A stretch of DNA of 64,000 nt, taken from contig NZ_LQPE01000166.1 of assembly GCF_002101735.1 (NCBI RefSeq), positions 47,764 to 111,763 of the forward strand, in the 5' to 3' direction. The position numbers were made by a program, and so were the translations under genes. The stretch comes from Mycobacterium kyorinense. GTDB taxonomy: Bacteria > Actinomycetota > Actinomycetes > Mycobacteriales > Mycobacteriaceae. Below are positions 17,567 through 26,658 of this stretch, piece by piece (within the stretch, counting starts at the first letter, position 1; every line of letters starts with the position of its first letter). The notes beneath the pieces were generated by a model. That model did no database searches. It had not been told where the DNA came from and saw nothing but the letters and a program-made list of their open reading frames with translations.

Positions 17567-18313
17567 TCAGCGGCGGAACAGCTTGTTGCCCAGCCACACC
17601 ACGGGGTCGTATTTGCGGTCCGCGACGCGCTCCTTCATCGGGATCAGCGCGTTGTCGGTGATCTTGATGTTTTCCGGGCAGACCTCGGTGCAGCACTTGG
17701 TGATGTTGCAGTAACCCAGGCCGTGTTCCTCCTGCGCCTGGTTGCGCCGGTCCAGGGTGTCCAGCGGATGCATCTCCAGCTCGGCGATCCGCATCAAAAA
17801 GCGCGGTCCGGCGAACGCCTTCTTGTTCTCCTCGTGATCGCGGACCACGTGGCAGACGTTTTGGCACAGGAAGCATTCGATGCACTTGCGGAACTCCTGC
17901 GAGCGCTGCACGTCGACCTGCGCCATCCGGTATTCGCCGGGCTGCAACTCCTTGGGCGGGGCGAACGACGGGATTTCGCGCGCCTTTTCGTAGTTGAACG
18001 ACACGTCGGTGACCAGGTCGCGGATCACCGGGAACGTTCGCAGCGGCGTCACAGTGACGACCTCGTCCTCGGCGAACGTCGACATCCGCGTCATGCACAT
18101 CAACCGGGGCCGGCCGTTGATCTCCGCCGAGCACGACCCGCACTTGCCGGCCTTGCAGTTCCAGCGCACCGCAAGGTCGGGTGTCTGGGTTTGTTGCAGC
18201 CGGTGGATGACGTCGAGCACCACCTCGCCCTCGTTGACCTCGACGGTGAAGTCCTGCAACGCGCCGCCGTCGTCGTCGCCGCGCCACACCCGCATGCTCG
18301 CGTTGTATGCCAT
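17567..18313 (-). CDS. sdhB: Succinate dehydrogenase iron-sulfur subunit (Sdh1)
   Basis: This 248-residue subunit has the plant-type [2Fe-2S] ligands in RWNCKAGKCGSCSAEI and the two cysteine clusters CIECFLCQNVCHVV and CNITKCCTEVCPENI for the [4Fe-4S] and [3Fe-4S] centres. It passes electrons from SdhA to menaquinone in the membrane subunit. The start MAYNASMRVWRGDDDG lies 3 bp after the sdhA stop. It matches Rv0247c of the mycobacterial Sdh1 complex. Confidence 0.95.
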   Translation of the reverse strand: MAYNASMRVWRGDDDGGALQDFTVEVNEGEVVLDVIHRLQQTQTPDLAVRWNCKAGKCGSCSAEINGRPRLMCMTRMSTFAEDEVVTVTPLRTFPVIRDLVTDVSFNYEKAREIPSFAPPKELQPGEYRMAQVDVQRSQEFRKCIECFLCQNVCHVVRDHEENKKAFAGPRFLMRIAELEMHPLDTLDRRNQAQEEHGLGYCNITKCCTEVCPENIKITDNALIPMKERVADRKYDPVVWLGNKLFRR

Positions 18314-18316
18314 CTT

Positions 18317-20233
18317 CTAGCTTCTCCGTCCTGGGTGCTCGGCCAGCTCTTCGTCGGTGTAGTACTTCTCCAACTCGGAGATCTCGAAGAGCTCCAGCAG
18401 GTCGGGCCGCATGGGGACCTGCTCCTCGCGGCTGACGCTGATGTGGGGCAGCGTCGCGTCGTCTCCCGCAGCCCGGCACACCAGCAACGTGTTGCGCCAG
18501 TTGGCCTCCATGGCGGGATGGTCGTCGCGGGTGTGCCCGCCGCGGCTTTCGGTGCGTTCCAGGGCCGCACGCGCGACGCATTCGCTGACCATCAACATGT
18601 TGCGCAGGTCGATGGCCAGGTTCCAGCCGGGGTTGTACTGGCGGTTGCCCTCCACCTGCATCCTGGTGAACCGGGTGCGCAACTCCTCCAGCCGGGACAG
18701 CGCCTCGGAGATCTCCTCGGCCTTGCGGATGATCCCGACCAGATCGTTCATGGTGTCCTGCAGGTCGATCTGCAACTTGTACGGATTCTCCGCCGGCCCA
18801 CCGTCTTTGGGCCCTTCGAACGGCGCCAGGGCCAGCTTGGCGGCGGCGTCGACGGACTCTTGCGAGACGGCCGGTCGGCTGCGCAACGCGCGGACGTAGT
18901 CGGCGGCGCCCAGGCCGGCGCGCCGGCCGAACACCAGCAGGTCCGACAGCGAGTTGCCGCCCAGCCGGTTGGACCCGTGCATCCCGCCGGAGCATTCGCC
19001 GGCGGCGAACAGCCCGGGGACCGTCGCCGCGCCGGTGTCCGGGTCGACCTCGATGCCGCCCATCACGTAGTGGCAGGTCGGCCCGACTTCCATCGGCTCC
19101 TTGGTGATGTCGACCCCGGCCAGCTCCATGAACTGGTGATACATCGACGGCAGCCGCCGCTTGATCTCCGCCGGCGTCAGCCGTGAGGCGATGTCGAGGT
19201 AGACCCCGCCGTGCGCGCTGCCGCGGCCGGCTTTGACCTCGGAGTTGATCGCCCGGGCCACCTCGTCGCGGGGCAGCAGGTCAGGGGTGCGACGGGCCGA
19301 GTCGTTGTCTTTGAGCCACTGGTCGGCCTCTTGTTCGGTCTCGGCGTACTGGCCCTTGAACACCGGCGGGATGTAGTCGAACATGAACCGCTTGCCGTCG
19401 GAGTTCTTCAGCACGCCGCCGTCGCCGCGAACACCCTCGGTGACCAGGATGCCCTTCACGCTGGGTGGCCACACCATGCCGGTCGGGTGGAACTGGACGA
19501 ACTCCATGTTGATCAGCGTCGCGCCGGCCCGCAGCGCCAGCGCGTGCCCGTCCCCGGTGTACTCCCAAGAGTTCGACGTGACCTTGAACGACTTGCCGAT
19601 CCCGCCGGTGGCCATCACCACCGCGGGCGCCTCGAACAAGACGAACCGGCCGGACTCGCGCCAATAGCCGAACGCGCCGGCGATGGCGTCGCCGTCTTTG
19701 AGCAACTCGGTGATCGTGCACTCCGCGAACACCTTGATCCGGGCCTCGTAATCGCCGAGTTCGGCGTAGTCCTCTTGCTGCAGCGACACGATCTTCTGCT
19801 GCATCGTGCGGATCAACTCCAGCCCGGTGCGGTCGCCGACGTGGGCAAGCCGCGCGTAGGTGTGCCCGCCGAAGTTGCGCTGGCTGATCTTGCCGTCTTT
19901 GGTGCGGTCGAACAAGGCGCCGTAGGTCTCCAGCTCCCAGACCCGGTCCGGGGCTTCCTTGGCGTGCAGCTCCGCCATCCGCCAGTTGTTCAGGAATTTC
20001 CCGCCACGCATGGTGTCGCGGAAATGCACCTGCCAGTTGTCTTTCGGGTTCGCGTTGCCCATCGACGCCGCGCAGCCGCCCTCGGCCATGACCGTATGTG
20101 CCTTGCCGAAAAGGGATTTGCACACCACGGCGACCTTCAGGCCCCGCTCGCGGGCCTCGATGACCGCACGCAAACCTGCGCCGCCGGCACCGATCACGAC
20201 TACGTCGTAGGCGTGCCGTTCGACCTCAACCAT
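18317..20233 (-). CDS. sdhA: Succinate dehydrogenase flavoprotein subunit (Sdh1)
   Basis: This 638-residue flavoprotein has the dinucleotide-binding motif VVVIGAGGAGLRAVIEARE at residues 10-28. The FAD-attachment region is FGKAHTVMAEGG, where His is the usual covalent FAD ligand. Active-site segments include QFHPTGMVWPPSVKGILVTE and the HYVMGGIEVDPDTGA stretch, with GGNSLSDLLVFGRRAG near the C-terminal FAD contact. It oxidises succinate to fumarate on the cytoplasmic face of the membrane. It is the middle gene of sdhC-sdhA-sdhB. Confidence 0.95.
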   Translation of the reverse strand: MVEVERHAYDVVVIGAGGAGLRAVIEARERGLKVAVVCKSLFGKAHTVMAEGGCAASMGNANPKDNWQVHFRDTMRGGKFLNNWRMAELHAKEAPDRVWELETYGALFDRTKDGKISQRNFGGHTYARLAHVGDRTGLELIRTMQQKIVSLQQEDYAELGDYEARIKVFAECTITELLKDGDAIAGAFGYWRESGRFVLFEAPAVVMATGGIGKSFKVTSNSWEYTGDGHALALRAGATLINMEFVQFHPTGMVWPPSVKGILVTEGVRGDGGVLKNSDGKRFMFDYIPPVFKGQYAETEQEADQWLKDNDSARRTPDLLPRDEVARAINSEVKAGRGSAHGGVYLDIASRLTPAEIKRRLPSMYHQFMELAGVDITKEPMEVGPTCHYVMGGIEVDPDTGAATVPGLFAAGECSGGMHGSNRLGGNSLSDLLVFGRRAGLGAADYVRALRSRPAVSQESVDAAAKLALAPFEGPKDGGPAENPYKLQIDLQDTMNDLVGIIRKAEEISEALSRLEELRTRFTRMQVEGNRQYNPGWNLAIDLRNMLMVSECVARAALERTESRGGHTRDDHPAMEANWRNTLLVCRAAGDDATLPHISVSREEQVPMRPDLLELFEISELEKYYTDEELAEHPGRRS

Positions 20234-20251
20234 GAAACCTCACTCGTATTG

Positions 20252-21076
20252 TCAGCCAATGAATCTCAAGTCGGAGATGACGCCGCTGGATACCAGCATG
20301 ACGTAGCAGTCGGTCAGGATCAGGGTGCCCAATGTGATCCAGGCCCACTGCATGTGCTTGGTGTTGATCACGCTGACCTGCGTCCAGAGCCAGTAGCGCA
20401 CTGGATGTTTCGAAAAGTGCTTGAGCCGGCCGCCGGTCACGTGGCGGCAGGAGTGGCAGGACAGGGTGTAGATCCACAACAGGATCACGTTGCCGGTGAG
20501 GATGACGTTGCCCAGCCCGATGCCGAAGCCGCTCGGCGAGTGGAACGCCTTGATGGCGTCATAGGTGTTGATCAGCGAGATGACGCAGGCCACGTAGAAG
20601 AAGTAGCGGTGCACGTTCTGCATGATCAATGGAAGCCGCGTCTCGCCGGTGTATTTCGAATGTGGTTCTGCCACAGCGCATGCCGGCGGGGATTGCCACA
20701 CCGTGCGGTAGTAAGCCTTGCGGTAGTAGTAGCAGGTCAGCCGGAAAGCCAGCAGGAACGGCAGCGAGATGAAAGCCATTGGGATAAACCAGGGCAGTTC
20801 ACCGACCCACGTGCCGAAGTGCCGGGCTCCCTCCACGCACGACGCGCTGACGCACGGTGAGTAGAACGGCGTCAGGTAGTGGTATTTCTCGACGTAATAG
20901 GCGCTGCCCCAAAAAGCCCGGATCGTCGCGTAGACGATGAAAACCGACAGACCCAGGTCGGTCCAAAAGATCGGCATCCACCATCGGTCGGTTCGCAGCG
21001 TGCGCTGCGGCAACTGCGCGCGGGTGGGCGAGAAGACGCCGGTGGCAGGACGGTTCGCGGTAGGTGCGCTCATCAA
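20252..21076 (-). CDS. sdhC: Succinate dehydrogenase membrane anchor subunit (Sdh1)
   Basis: This 274-residue membrane protein has about five hydrophobic helices (for example WTDLGLSVFIVYATIRAFWG and VHRYFFYVACVISLIN). Noteworthy are SPCVSASCVEGARHFG in a loop and LSCHSCRHVTGG after a helix. These Cys/His clusters are unusual for an SdhC and would suit the membrane-embedded iron-sulfur centre reported for mycobacterial Sdh1 in structural work, as I recall. It anchors SdhAB and reduces menaquinone. It is the first of the three structural genes. Confidence 0.9.
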   Translation of the reverse strand: MMSAPTANRPATGVFSPTRAQLPQRTLRTDRWWMPIFWTDLGLSVFIVYATIRAFWGSAYYVEKYHYLTPFYSPCVSASCVEGARHFGTWVGELPWFIPMAFISLPFLLAFRLTCYYYRKAYYRTVWQSPPACAVAEPHSKYTGETRLPLIMQNVHRYFFYVACVISLINTYDAIKAFHSPSGFGIGLGNVILTGNVILLWIYTLSCHSCRHVTGGRLKHFSKHPVRYWLWTQVSVINTKHMQWAWITLGTLILTDCYVMLVSSGVISDLRFIG

Positions 21077-21150
21077 CTGTGATCCTCTTCGCGTGGGGCT
21101 CGTTGGAGGGTACTAAGTCACACCTGCGCACCTGTACCGCGGGGGTTGGT

Positions 21151-21447
21151 CTAGGGCCGGCTGTGCCCGCCAACGCCCTCGTCGTCGACGTCGCGCCAGA
21201 ATTCGGCGTCGTATTCGGTGTCGGGGATGGGGATCTTCTCACCGGCCTGCGGGACGCTGGCGTGCGCCAACTCCAGTTCGCCGGCGTCGATGTCGAGCAG
21301 CTCGACATCGTTGAGAATGCGCTCGGCGTCGTTGACGATGCGCCGCATCGCCGGAGCGTCGCTGTAGCGCGACTTCAGCGAGGTCACGCACCGCCGCAGA
21401 CCACCGATGAGGTTGTGCAGTTCAGCTAATTCAGTGGGGCTCGACAA
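21151..21447 (-). CDS. Conserved small protein upstream of sdhC (Rv0250c-like)
   Basis: This 98-residue soluble protein begins MSSPTELAELHNLIGGLRRC, with a helical first half (RYSDAPAMRRIVNDAERILN) and an acidic C-terminal half ending in DTEYDAEFWRDVDDEG. No membrane segment or metal motif is seen. It precedes sdhC on the same strand by 74 bp, the position of Rv0250c, and probably belongs to the Sdh1 transcription unit. Its function is not established. Confidence 0.8.
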   Translation of the reverse strand: MSSPTELAELHNLIGGLRRCVTSLKSRYSDAPAMRRIVNDAERILNDVELLDIDAGELELAHASVPQAGEKIPIPDTEYDAEFWRDVDDEGVGGHSRP

Positions 21448-21557
21448 CGGATCTCCTGAGCTGGGGTGTCGTGGATCACAGTACGTCTCTCGATACTATC
21501 CGTCCCACACAGCGGAGGTGAGGTAGGTCACGTCCGTGCGGGGGAGGGGCCGCGCCG

Positions 21558-22319
21558 ATGCATGCAGAGCGCACACTCGCCGACCGGGCGGCCGCGCTGC
21601 TGGCGCTGCACCAGCCGGGTAACCCGGTGATCCTGCCGACGGTGTGGGACGCCTGGTCCGCGCGGCTGGCCACCGATGCCGGGTTCGCCGCGCTGACCGT
21701 CGGCAGCCACCCCGTCGCCGATTCTGTTGGCAAGCCCGACAACGAAGGCATGTCGTTCGACGACTTGTTGGGCCGGGTCGCGCAGATCACCGCCGCGGTG
21801 GACGTCCCGGTGTCGGTGGACATCGAATCGGGTTACGGGCTGCCGGCCGCGCAGTTGATCGACGGGCTGCTTGGCGTTGGGGCGGTGGGCCTGAACATCG
21901 AGGACAGCGTGCACAGCGAGGGCAAGCGGCTGCGCTCGGCGAGTGAACACGCCGCGTTGGTCGGTGCTTTGCGGTCGGCCGCCGACGCCGCCGGCGTGCA
22001 CGTCGTGATCAATGCCCGCACGGATCTGTTCTTGCGCAGGGACGGCGACGAATCGGACCGCGTCGAGCGGGCGGTGGCGCGGCTGAAAGAGGCCGCGGCT
22101 GCCGGTGCCGACGTGCTCTATCCGGTGGGGCGTCATGACCCGGATACGTTGCGGCGCTTGACCTCTGAGCTGCCGCTGCCGGTCAATGCGATCGCGTTGC
22201 CGGATCAGGACGACCCGGCGTCGTTCGGCCCGCTGGGTGTCGGGCGGATCAGCTTCGGCCCGTTCCTGCAGGCCGCGCTGGCCAGCCGGGCCAAGGAGAT
22301 CCTGGCCTGCTGGTCCTGA
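21558..22319 (+). CDS. PEP mutase / isocitrate lyase superfamily enzyme
   Basis: This 253-residue TIM-barrel protein shows VILPTVWDAWSARLATDAGF, TVGSHPVADSVGKPDNEGM, the Mg-binding SVDIESGYG, the LNIEDS strand and INARTDLFL. It lacks the K-K-C-G-H loop of true isocitrate lyases, so it belongs with the short PEP mutase-like, carboxy-PEP mutase-like or oxaloacetate hydrolase-like members. The substrate is unknown. I do not recall this gene between Rv0250c and Rv0251c in M. tuberculosis, so it may be an insertion. It is convergent with hsp20, with a hairpin (22325-22374) between. Confidence 0.82.
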   Translation: MHAERTLADRAAALLALHQPGNPVILPTVWDAWSARLATDAGFAALTVGSHPVADSVGKPDNEGMSFDDLLGRVAQITAAVDVPVSVDIESGYGLPAAQLIDGLLGVGAVGLNIEDSVHSEGKRLRSASEHAALVGALRSAADAAGVHVVINARTDLFLRRDGDESDRVERAVARLKEAAAAGADVLYPVGRHDPDTLRRLTSELPLPVNAIALPDQDDPASFGPLGVGRISFGPFLQAALASRAKEILACWS

Positions 22320-22324
22320 GCGGC

Positions 22325-22374
22325 CAGACGCAAAATCCCCCAACACGCCGTGCGTGCGAGGGATTTTGCGTCTG
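22325..22374. terminator. Hairpin between convergent genes, family member 2
   Basis: CAGACGCAAAATCCC (22325-22339) and GGGATTTTGCGTCTG (22360-22374) are perfect 15-bp arms. The loop contains ACACGCCGTGCGTGCG, almost the same as the loop at 14585-14598. It begins 5 bp after one stop codon and ends 4 bp before the convergent hsp20 stop, as expected for a bidirectional terminator. Confidence 0.75.
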
Positions 22375-22378
22375 CTGG

Positions 22379-22816
22379 TTACTTGGTGATCGCGATGCGC
22401 TTCGCCTGCGTACCGGCGTAGGCACCGGCTACCCGGACGGTCAGCACGCCGGCGTCGTAGGAGGCCGATAGCGCGTCGCTGGTGACGTGCGCAGGCAACT
22501 GGAACGACCGACGGAACGCGCCGTAGCGGACCTCGCGCAGCGTGCGGCCCCCCTGGTCCGCAGCGTGCTCGTCACGGCGCTCGCCGTGGATCACGAGCCG
22601 GCCCTGGTCGAGCTCGACGGTGACGTCCTTCTCGACGTCCACACCCGGTAGCTCCAGTCGGACCACCGCGTCATCGCCGTCCTTGACGATCTCCGCGGCG
22701 GGCCGAAAACCGTTGAGCGGCTTGAACCAATCGGACGCGGCTGCGGGACCGAAGAATTCACGCATCCAACGCTCGGTGTCCCGAGCGGGTCGCGACCACA
22801 GTGTGACGTTGCTCAT
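22379..22816 (-). CDS. hsp20: Hsp20/alpha-crystallin small heat-shock protein
   Basis: This 145-residue chaperone starts at ATG 22816 (MSNVTLWSRPARDTERWMRE). The start is fixed by AGGAGG a few bases before it; a longer frame from 22846 has no such site. The alpha-crystallin domain runs from about residue 45, with VVRLELPGVDVEKDVTVELD, GRLVIHGERRDE and the conserved AGVLTVRV-type strand (here DAGVLTVRVAG), and ends in AKRIAITK. It prevents protein aggregation without ATP. It corresponds in position to M. tuberculosis Rv0251c (acr2/hsp). Confidence 0.9.
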   Translation of the reverse strand: MSNVTLWSRPARDTERWMREFFGPAAASDWFKPLNGFRPAAEIVKDGDDAVVRLELPGVDVEKDVTVELDQGRLVIHGERRDEHAADQGGRTLREVRYGAFRRSFQLPAHVTSDALSASYDAGVLTVRVAGAYAGTQAKRIAITK

Positions 22817-23019
22817 GATTCCTCCTCGTCGTGATGCGGCCGACACCCTGCCGGCCTGTCATCGGGATAAACATGAGTCGCCTACGCTTAAGTTCCACCT
22901 GCGCGTTCGCTTGGCGCGAACGGGTTCCGCCCAAGGTGGAGAGATTTGCGAAACAGTCTCACAGCTGCCGGCCAAGTTCGCGAAACATATCGGCAACATC
23001 GCTTCCATAGCCTCGGGCC

Positions 23020-25593
23020 ATGGCTTCTGCCCGAAATCACTGTGACGACGGCCATATTCGCGATGTCGTCGTGGTCGGGCATGGCATGGTGGGCCACCGT
23101 TTCGTCGAGGCGCTGCGGGCCCGCGACACCGACGGGTTGTGGCGAATCACTGTGTTGGCCGAGGAATCCGACGCGGCATACGACCGAGTCGGTCTCACCG
23201 GTTACACCCAACACTGGGAACGACGGCAGCTTGCGTTGCCTGGCAATGACTACGCTGGTGACGAGCACGTCAGGCTGCTGCTGAGTTCGCGGGTCGTCGA
23301 CATCGACCGGGCCGCCAGGAAAGTGGTCACCAGCAGCGGTGAGGAGTTCGGCTACGACAAGCTGGTCTTGGCGACCGGGTCGTATGCGTTTGTCCCTCCG
23401 GTTCCGGGTCACGACCTGCCCGGTTGCCACGTGTACCGCACCCTCGACGACCTCGACGCTATTCGCGCCGACGCGCAGCGCACGCTCGACGCCGGCCACA
23501 CCAAGACCGCGGTGGTGGTCGGCGGTGGCCTGCTGGGGTTGGAGGCCGCGAACGCGCTGCGCGGGTTCGGGCTGCAGACCCACATCGTCGAATTGGCGCC
23601 GCGACTGATGGTCCAACAGCTCGACGAGGCGGGCGGGGCGCTATTGGGCCGCATGATCGCCGATCTCGGTATCTCGGTGCATCTGGACGTGAAAACCGAC
23701 TGGATCGAATCGTTCGAGCACCTGGACGGGGGGCGATCGCTGCGGGTGCACTTGTCGGACTGCGAGGTGATCGACGCGGGATTGGTGATCTTCGCCGCGG
23801 GCGTCCGGCCGCGTGACGAGCTGGCCTCCGCGGCGCGGCTGGCGATCGCCGAGCGGGGCGGCGTCCTCACCGATTTGTCTTGCCGGACAAGTGATTTCAA
23901 TATCTATGCGATCGGAGAGGTCGCCGCCATCGAGGGCCGCTGCTACGGACTGGTCGGGCCGGGATACACCTCCGCTGAGGTGGTCGCCGATCGACTGCTG
24001 GACGGCGCGGCCGAATTCCCCGAGCCCGACATGTCGACCAAGCTCAAGCTGCTCGGCGTCGACGTGGCCAGCTTCGGCGACGCGATGGGCAAGACGGAGA
24101 ACTGCCTCGAGGTCGTCATCAACGACGCGGTGAACCAGACCTACGCCAAGCTGGTGCTTTCCGACGACGCCAAGACCCTGCTCGGCGGCATCCTGGTCGG
24201 CGACGCCTCCGCCTACGGGATGCTGCGGCCCATGGTCGGCGAGGAGCTGCCCGGCGACCCGCTGGCGCTGATTTCGCCGGCCCAATCCGACGGCGGCGCA
24301 GCGGGTTTGGGAGTGGGCGCACTGCCCGGCTCGGCGCAGATCTGCTCGTGTAACAACGTCACCAAGGCAGACTTGTGCGACGCCATCGCGGCCGGGTGCA
24401 CCGATGTGCCGGGCCTGAAAGCCTGCACCAAGGCCGGGACGTCGTGCGGATCCTGCGTTCCACTGCTCAAGCAACTGCTCGAGGCCGAGGGCGTCGAACA
24501 GTCCAAGGCGCTCTGCGAGCACTTCAGCCAGTCGCGCGCCGAGCTTTTCGAGATCATCAGCGCCACCTCGATCCGCACGTTCTCCGGCCTGCTGGAGCGC
24601 TTCGGCACCGGAATGGGTTGCGACATCTGCAAACCCGTCGTCGCCTCGATCCTGGCGTCCACCGGCTCCGAGCACATCCTCGACGGCGAACAGGCAGCAC
24701 TGCAGGACTCCAACGACCACTTCCTGGCCAATATCCAGCGCAACGGTAGCTACTCGGTGGTGCCTCGAGTTCCCGGCGGCGACATCAAACCCGAACACCT
24801 GATCCTGATCGGCCAGATCGCACAGGACTTCGGCTTGTACACGAAGATCACCGGCGGCCAGCGGATCGACCTGTTCGGCGCGCGGGTCGACCAATTGCCG
24901 GCGATTTGGAAGCGGCTGGTCGACGCCGGCATGGAATCCGGGCACGCCTACGGAAAAGCGTTGCGCACGGTCAAGAGCTGCGTGGGCAGCGACTGGTGCC
25001 GCTACGGACAACAGGATTCGGTGCAGCTGGCCATCGACCTGGAATTGCGCTACCGCGGCCTGCGGGCACCCCACAAGATCAAGATGGGTGTCTCGGGATG
25101 CGCGCGGGAGTGTGCCGAGGCGCGCGCCAAGGACGTCGGCGTGATCGCGACCGAAAAAGGCTGGAACCTCTACGTCGGCGGCAACGGCGGGATGACGCCC
25201 AAGCATGCCCAGCTGCTGGCCAGCGACCTGGACGAGGAAACGCTGGTCCGCTACATCGACCGGTTCCTGATGTTCTACATCCGCACCGCCGACCGGTTGC
25301 AGCGCACCGCGCCGTGGATCGAATCACTCGAGGGCGGTTTGGATCACGTGCGCGACGTGGTCTGCCACGACTCCCTCGGGCTGGCCGAGGAGTTCGAGGC
25401 CGCAATGGAGCGGCATGTGGCGAACTACAAGTGCGAATGGAAAGGCGTGCTGGAGGATCCGGACAAACTGTCACGGTTCGTGTCCTTCGTCAACGCGCCC
25501 GACGCCGTCGACTCGACGGTGACCTTCACTGAATACAACGGGCGCAAGAGGCCCGCCCCCGTTTCCATCGGTATGCCGACGATGCCGGCGTGA
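23020..25593 (+). CDS. nirB: Assimilatory nitrite reductase large subunit NirB
   Basis: This 857-residue NADH-dependent nitrite reductase has three parts. The first is an N-terminal FAD/NAD module (VVVVGGGLLGLEAANALRGF). The second is a BFD-like [2Fe-2S] region at about 443-480, with CSCNNVTKADLCDAI and CTKAGTSCGSC. The third is the C-terminal sirohaem/[4Fe-4S] part with CVGSDWC (about 654) and CARECAEA (about 694). It reduces nitrite to ammonium in the cytoplasm. ATG 23020 gives a short leader before HIRDVVVVGHGMVG. It is followed 25 bp later by nirD. Genes for sirohydrochlorin chelation and nitrate/nitrite transport come next, giving one nitrogen-assimilation neighbourhood. Confidence 0.94.
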   Translation: MASARNHCDDGHIRDVVVVGHGMVGHRFVEALRARDTDGLWRITVLAEESDAAYDRVGLTGYTQHWERRQLALPGNDYAGDEHVRLLLSSRVVDIDRAARKVVTSSGEEFGYDKLVLATGSYAFVPPVPGHDLPGCHVYRTLDDLDAIRADAQRTLDAGHTKTAVVVGGGLLGLEAANALRGFGLQTHIVELAPRLMVQQLDEAGGALLGRMIADLGISVHLDVKTDWIESFEHLDGGRSLRVHLSDCEVIDAGLVIFAAGVRPRDELASAARLAIAERGGVLTDLSCRTSDFNIYAIGEVAAIEGRCYGLVGPGYTSAEVVADRLLDGAAEFPEPDMSTKLKLLGVDVASFGDAMGKTENCLEVVINDAVNQTYAKLVLSDDAKTLLGGILVGDASAYGMLRPMVGEELPGDPLALISPAQSDGGAAGLGVGALPGSAQICSCNNVTKADLCDAIAAGCTDVPGLKACTKAGTSCGSCVPLLKQLLEAEGVEQSKALCEHFSQSRAELFEIISATSIRTFSGLLERFGTGMGCDICKPVVASILASTGSEHILDGEQAALQDSNDHFLANIQRNGSYSVVPRVPGGDIKPEHLILIGQIAQDFGLYTKITGGQRIDLFGARVDQLPAIWKRLVDAGMESGHAYGKALRTVKSCVGSDWCRYGQQDSVQLAIDLELRYRGLRAPHKIKMGVSGCARECAEARAKDVGVIATEKGWNLYVGGNGGMTPKHAQLLASDLDEETLVRYIDRFLMFYIRTADRLQRTAPWIESLEGGLDHVRDVVCHDSLGLAEEFEAAMERHVANYKCEWKGVLEDPDKLSRFVSFVNAPDAVDSTVTFTEYNGRKRPAPVSIGMPTMPA

Positions 25594-25618
25594 AAGTGCA
25601 CGACACCAAGGAGATCTC

Positions 25619-25999
25619 ATGACGCTGGTAGATGACATGACCAAGACCTGGACTGCGGCGTGCGCCTACGACTACCTCATCCCGGGCCGCGGCGTCGGGG
25701 TGCTGCTCGACGACGGATCGCAAGCGGCGCTGTTCCGGCTCGCCGACGGCTCGCTGCATGCGCTGGGCAACATCGACCCGTTCTCCGGCGCCGCGGTGAT
25801 GTCCCGCGGCATCGTGGGTGACCGCGGCGGACGGGCAGTCGTCCAATCACCGATCGCCAAGCAAGCTTTCGCATTCGACGACGGCCGCTGCCTCGACGAT
25901 CCCGACGTGGCGGTGCCGGTGTATCCGACGCGGGTGATCGACGGGATCGTGCAGGTCGGTCGGTTCGGTCACGCCGGAGCGAGCGCGCGGGCGGCCTGA
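25619..25999 (+). CDS. nirD: Nitrite reductase small subunit NirD
   Basis: This 126-residue Rieske-fold protein contains YLIPGRGVGVLLDDGSQAALF, NIDPFSGAAVMSRGIVGD and a final VPVYPTRVIDGIVQV strand. As usual for NirD, the Cys/His ligands of real Rieske proteins are missing. It is a partner of NirB and forms an operon with it (gap 25 bp). Its 3' end overlaps the convergent chelatase gene by 31 bp. Confidence 0.92.
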   Translation: MTLVDDMTKTWTAACAYDYLIPGRGVGVLLDDGSQAALFRLADGSLHALGNIDPFSGAAVMSRGIVGDRGGRAVVQSPIAKQAFAFDDGRCLDDPDVAVPVYPTRVIDGIVQVGRFGHAGASARAA

Positions 26000-26658
26000 A
26001 ACCGGCCGGCGATCAGCCGAGCCAGCGCCGGGTGAGCGGCAAGCGGCGCGCTGACGACGTCGGCCCCGGACTGACGCAGCCGCTCTTGGAACAAACCCTC
26101 GGCAAGTAGGTAGGACGCCACCACAACCCGGCCACCGGATCGGCTGCGGGCCTGCGCGACCGCCTCCGCCACGCTTGGTTCGCCGGTGGCCGCGAACGCC
26201 AGGTCGACCGGCGATCCTGTGAGTGCGGACAGCAGCATTGCGGTGGTACGCAAATCGGCGCGGGCTGGCTTATCCGATGTGCCCGCGGCGGCCAGCACGA
26301 CGGAATCGCCTGGGCGCCAACCAGACTCGTGCATTTTGCCGACGACGATTCGGGTCAGTTGCGCGCTGGGCCCCAGCGCGGGTGTGACCGTGACGTCGGC
26401 ATGACCGCTGGCGGCGACGTGTGCGGGCAGGTCGGTGCGAACGTGATATCCGCGAGACAGGAACGCCGGCACCACGATCGCCGGTTCAGCCGCGACCGTT
26501 GCGTCGGACAGTATTTCGCTGGGCGTGGGGCCCAGCACATCGACAAATCCCACGTGCACAGGCTGATTCAGCACCGCGCTGACCTGTTGGGCGAGGTCGC
26601 CGATCATGGCGATCCCCTCGGGTCGGCGGGTGCCGTGCGCCACCAGGATCAGGCTCAC
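25969..26658 (-). CDS. Sirohydrochlorin chelatase, CbiX/SirB type (Rv0259c-like)
   Basis: This 229-residue protein has two CbiX half-domains. The first shows LILVAHGTRRPEG, whose His is a chelatase ligand, and VPAFLSRGYHVRTDLPAHV. The second half repeats the fold, with VVLAAAGTSDKPARADLR and VVVASYLLAEGLFQERL. It should insert Fe2+ (or Co2+) into sirohydrochlorin, supplying the sirohaem that NirB needs. It overlaps the HemD-like gene upstream by 4 bp (start 26658, stop of the other at 26655), so the two are coupled. Confidence 0.87.
   Translation of the reverse strand: MSLILVAHGTRRPEGIAMIGDLAQQVSAVLNQPVHVGFVDVLGPTPSEILSDATVAAEPAIVVPAFLSRGYHVRTDLPAHVAASGHADVTVTPALGPSAQLTRIVVGKMHESGWRPGDSVVLAAAGTSDKPARADLRTTAMLLSALTGSPVDLAFAATGEPSVAEAVAQARSRSGGRVVVASYLLAEGLFQERLRQSGADVVSAPLAAHPALARLIAGRFQAARALAPA

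Noticed and set aside
17552..20860. Long plus-strand frames opposite sdhB, sdhA and sdhC
   Set aside because: Complementary to well-conserved subunits with intact motifs; no domains of their own.
22950..22986. Two GAAAC motifs upstream of nirB as a GlnR box
   Set aside because: nirBD is GlnR-controlled in M. tuberculosis, but the two GAAAC copies are 32 bp apart and lack the GnTnAC half-sites six bases before them, so the consensus is not met.
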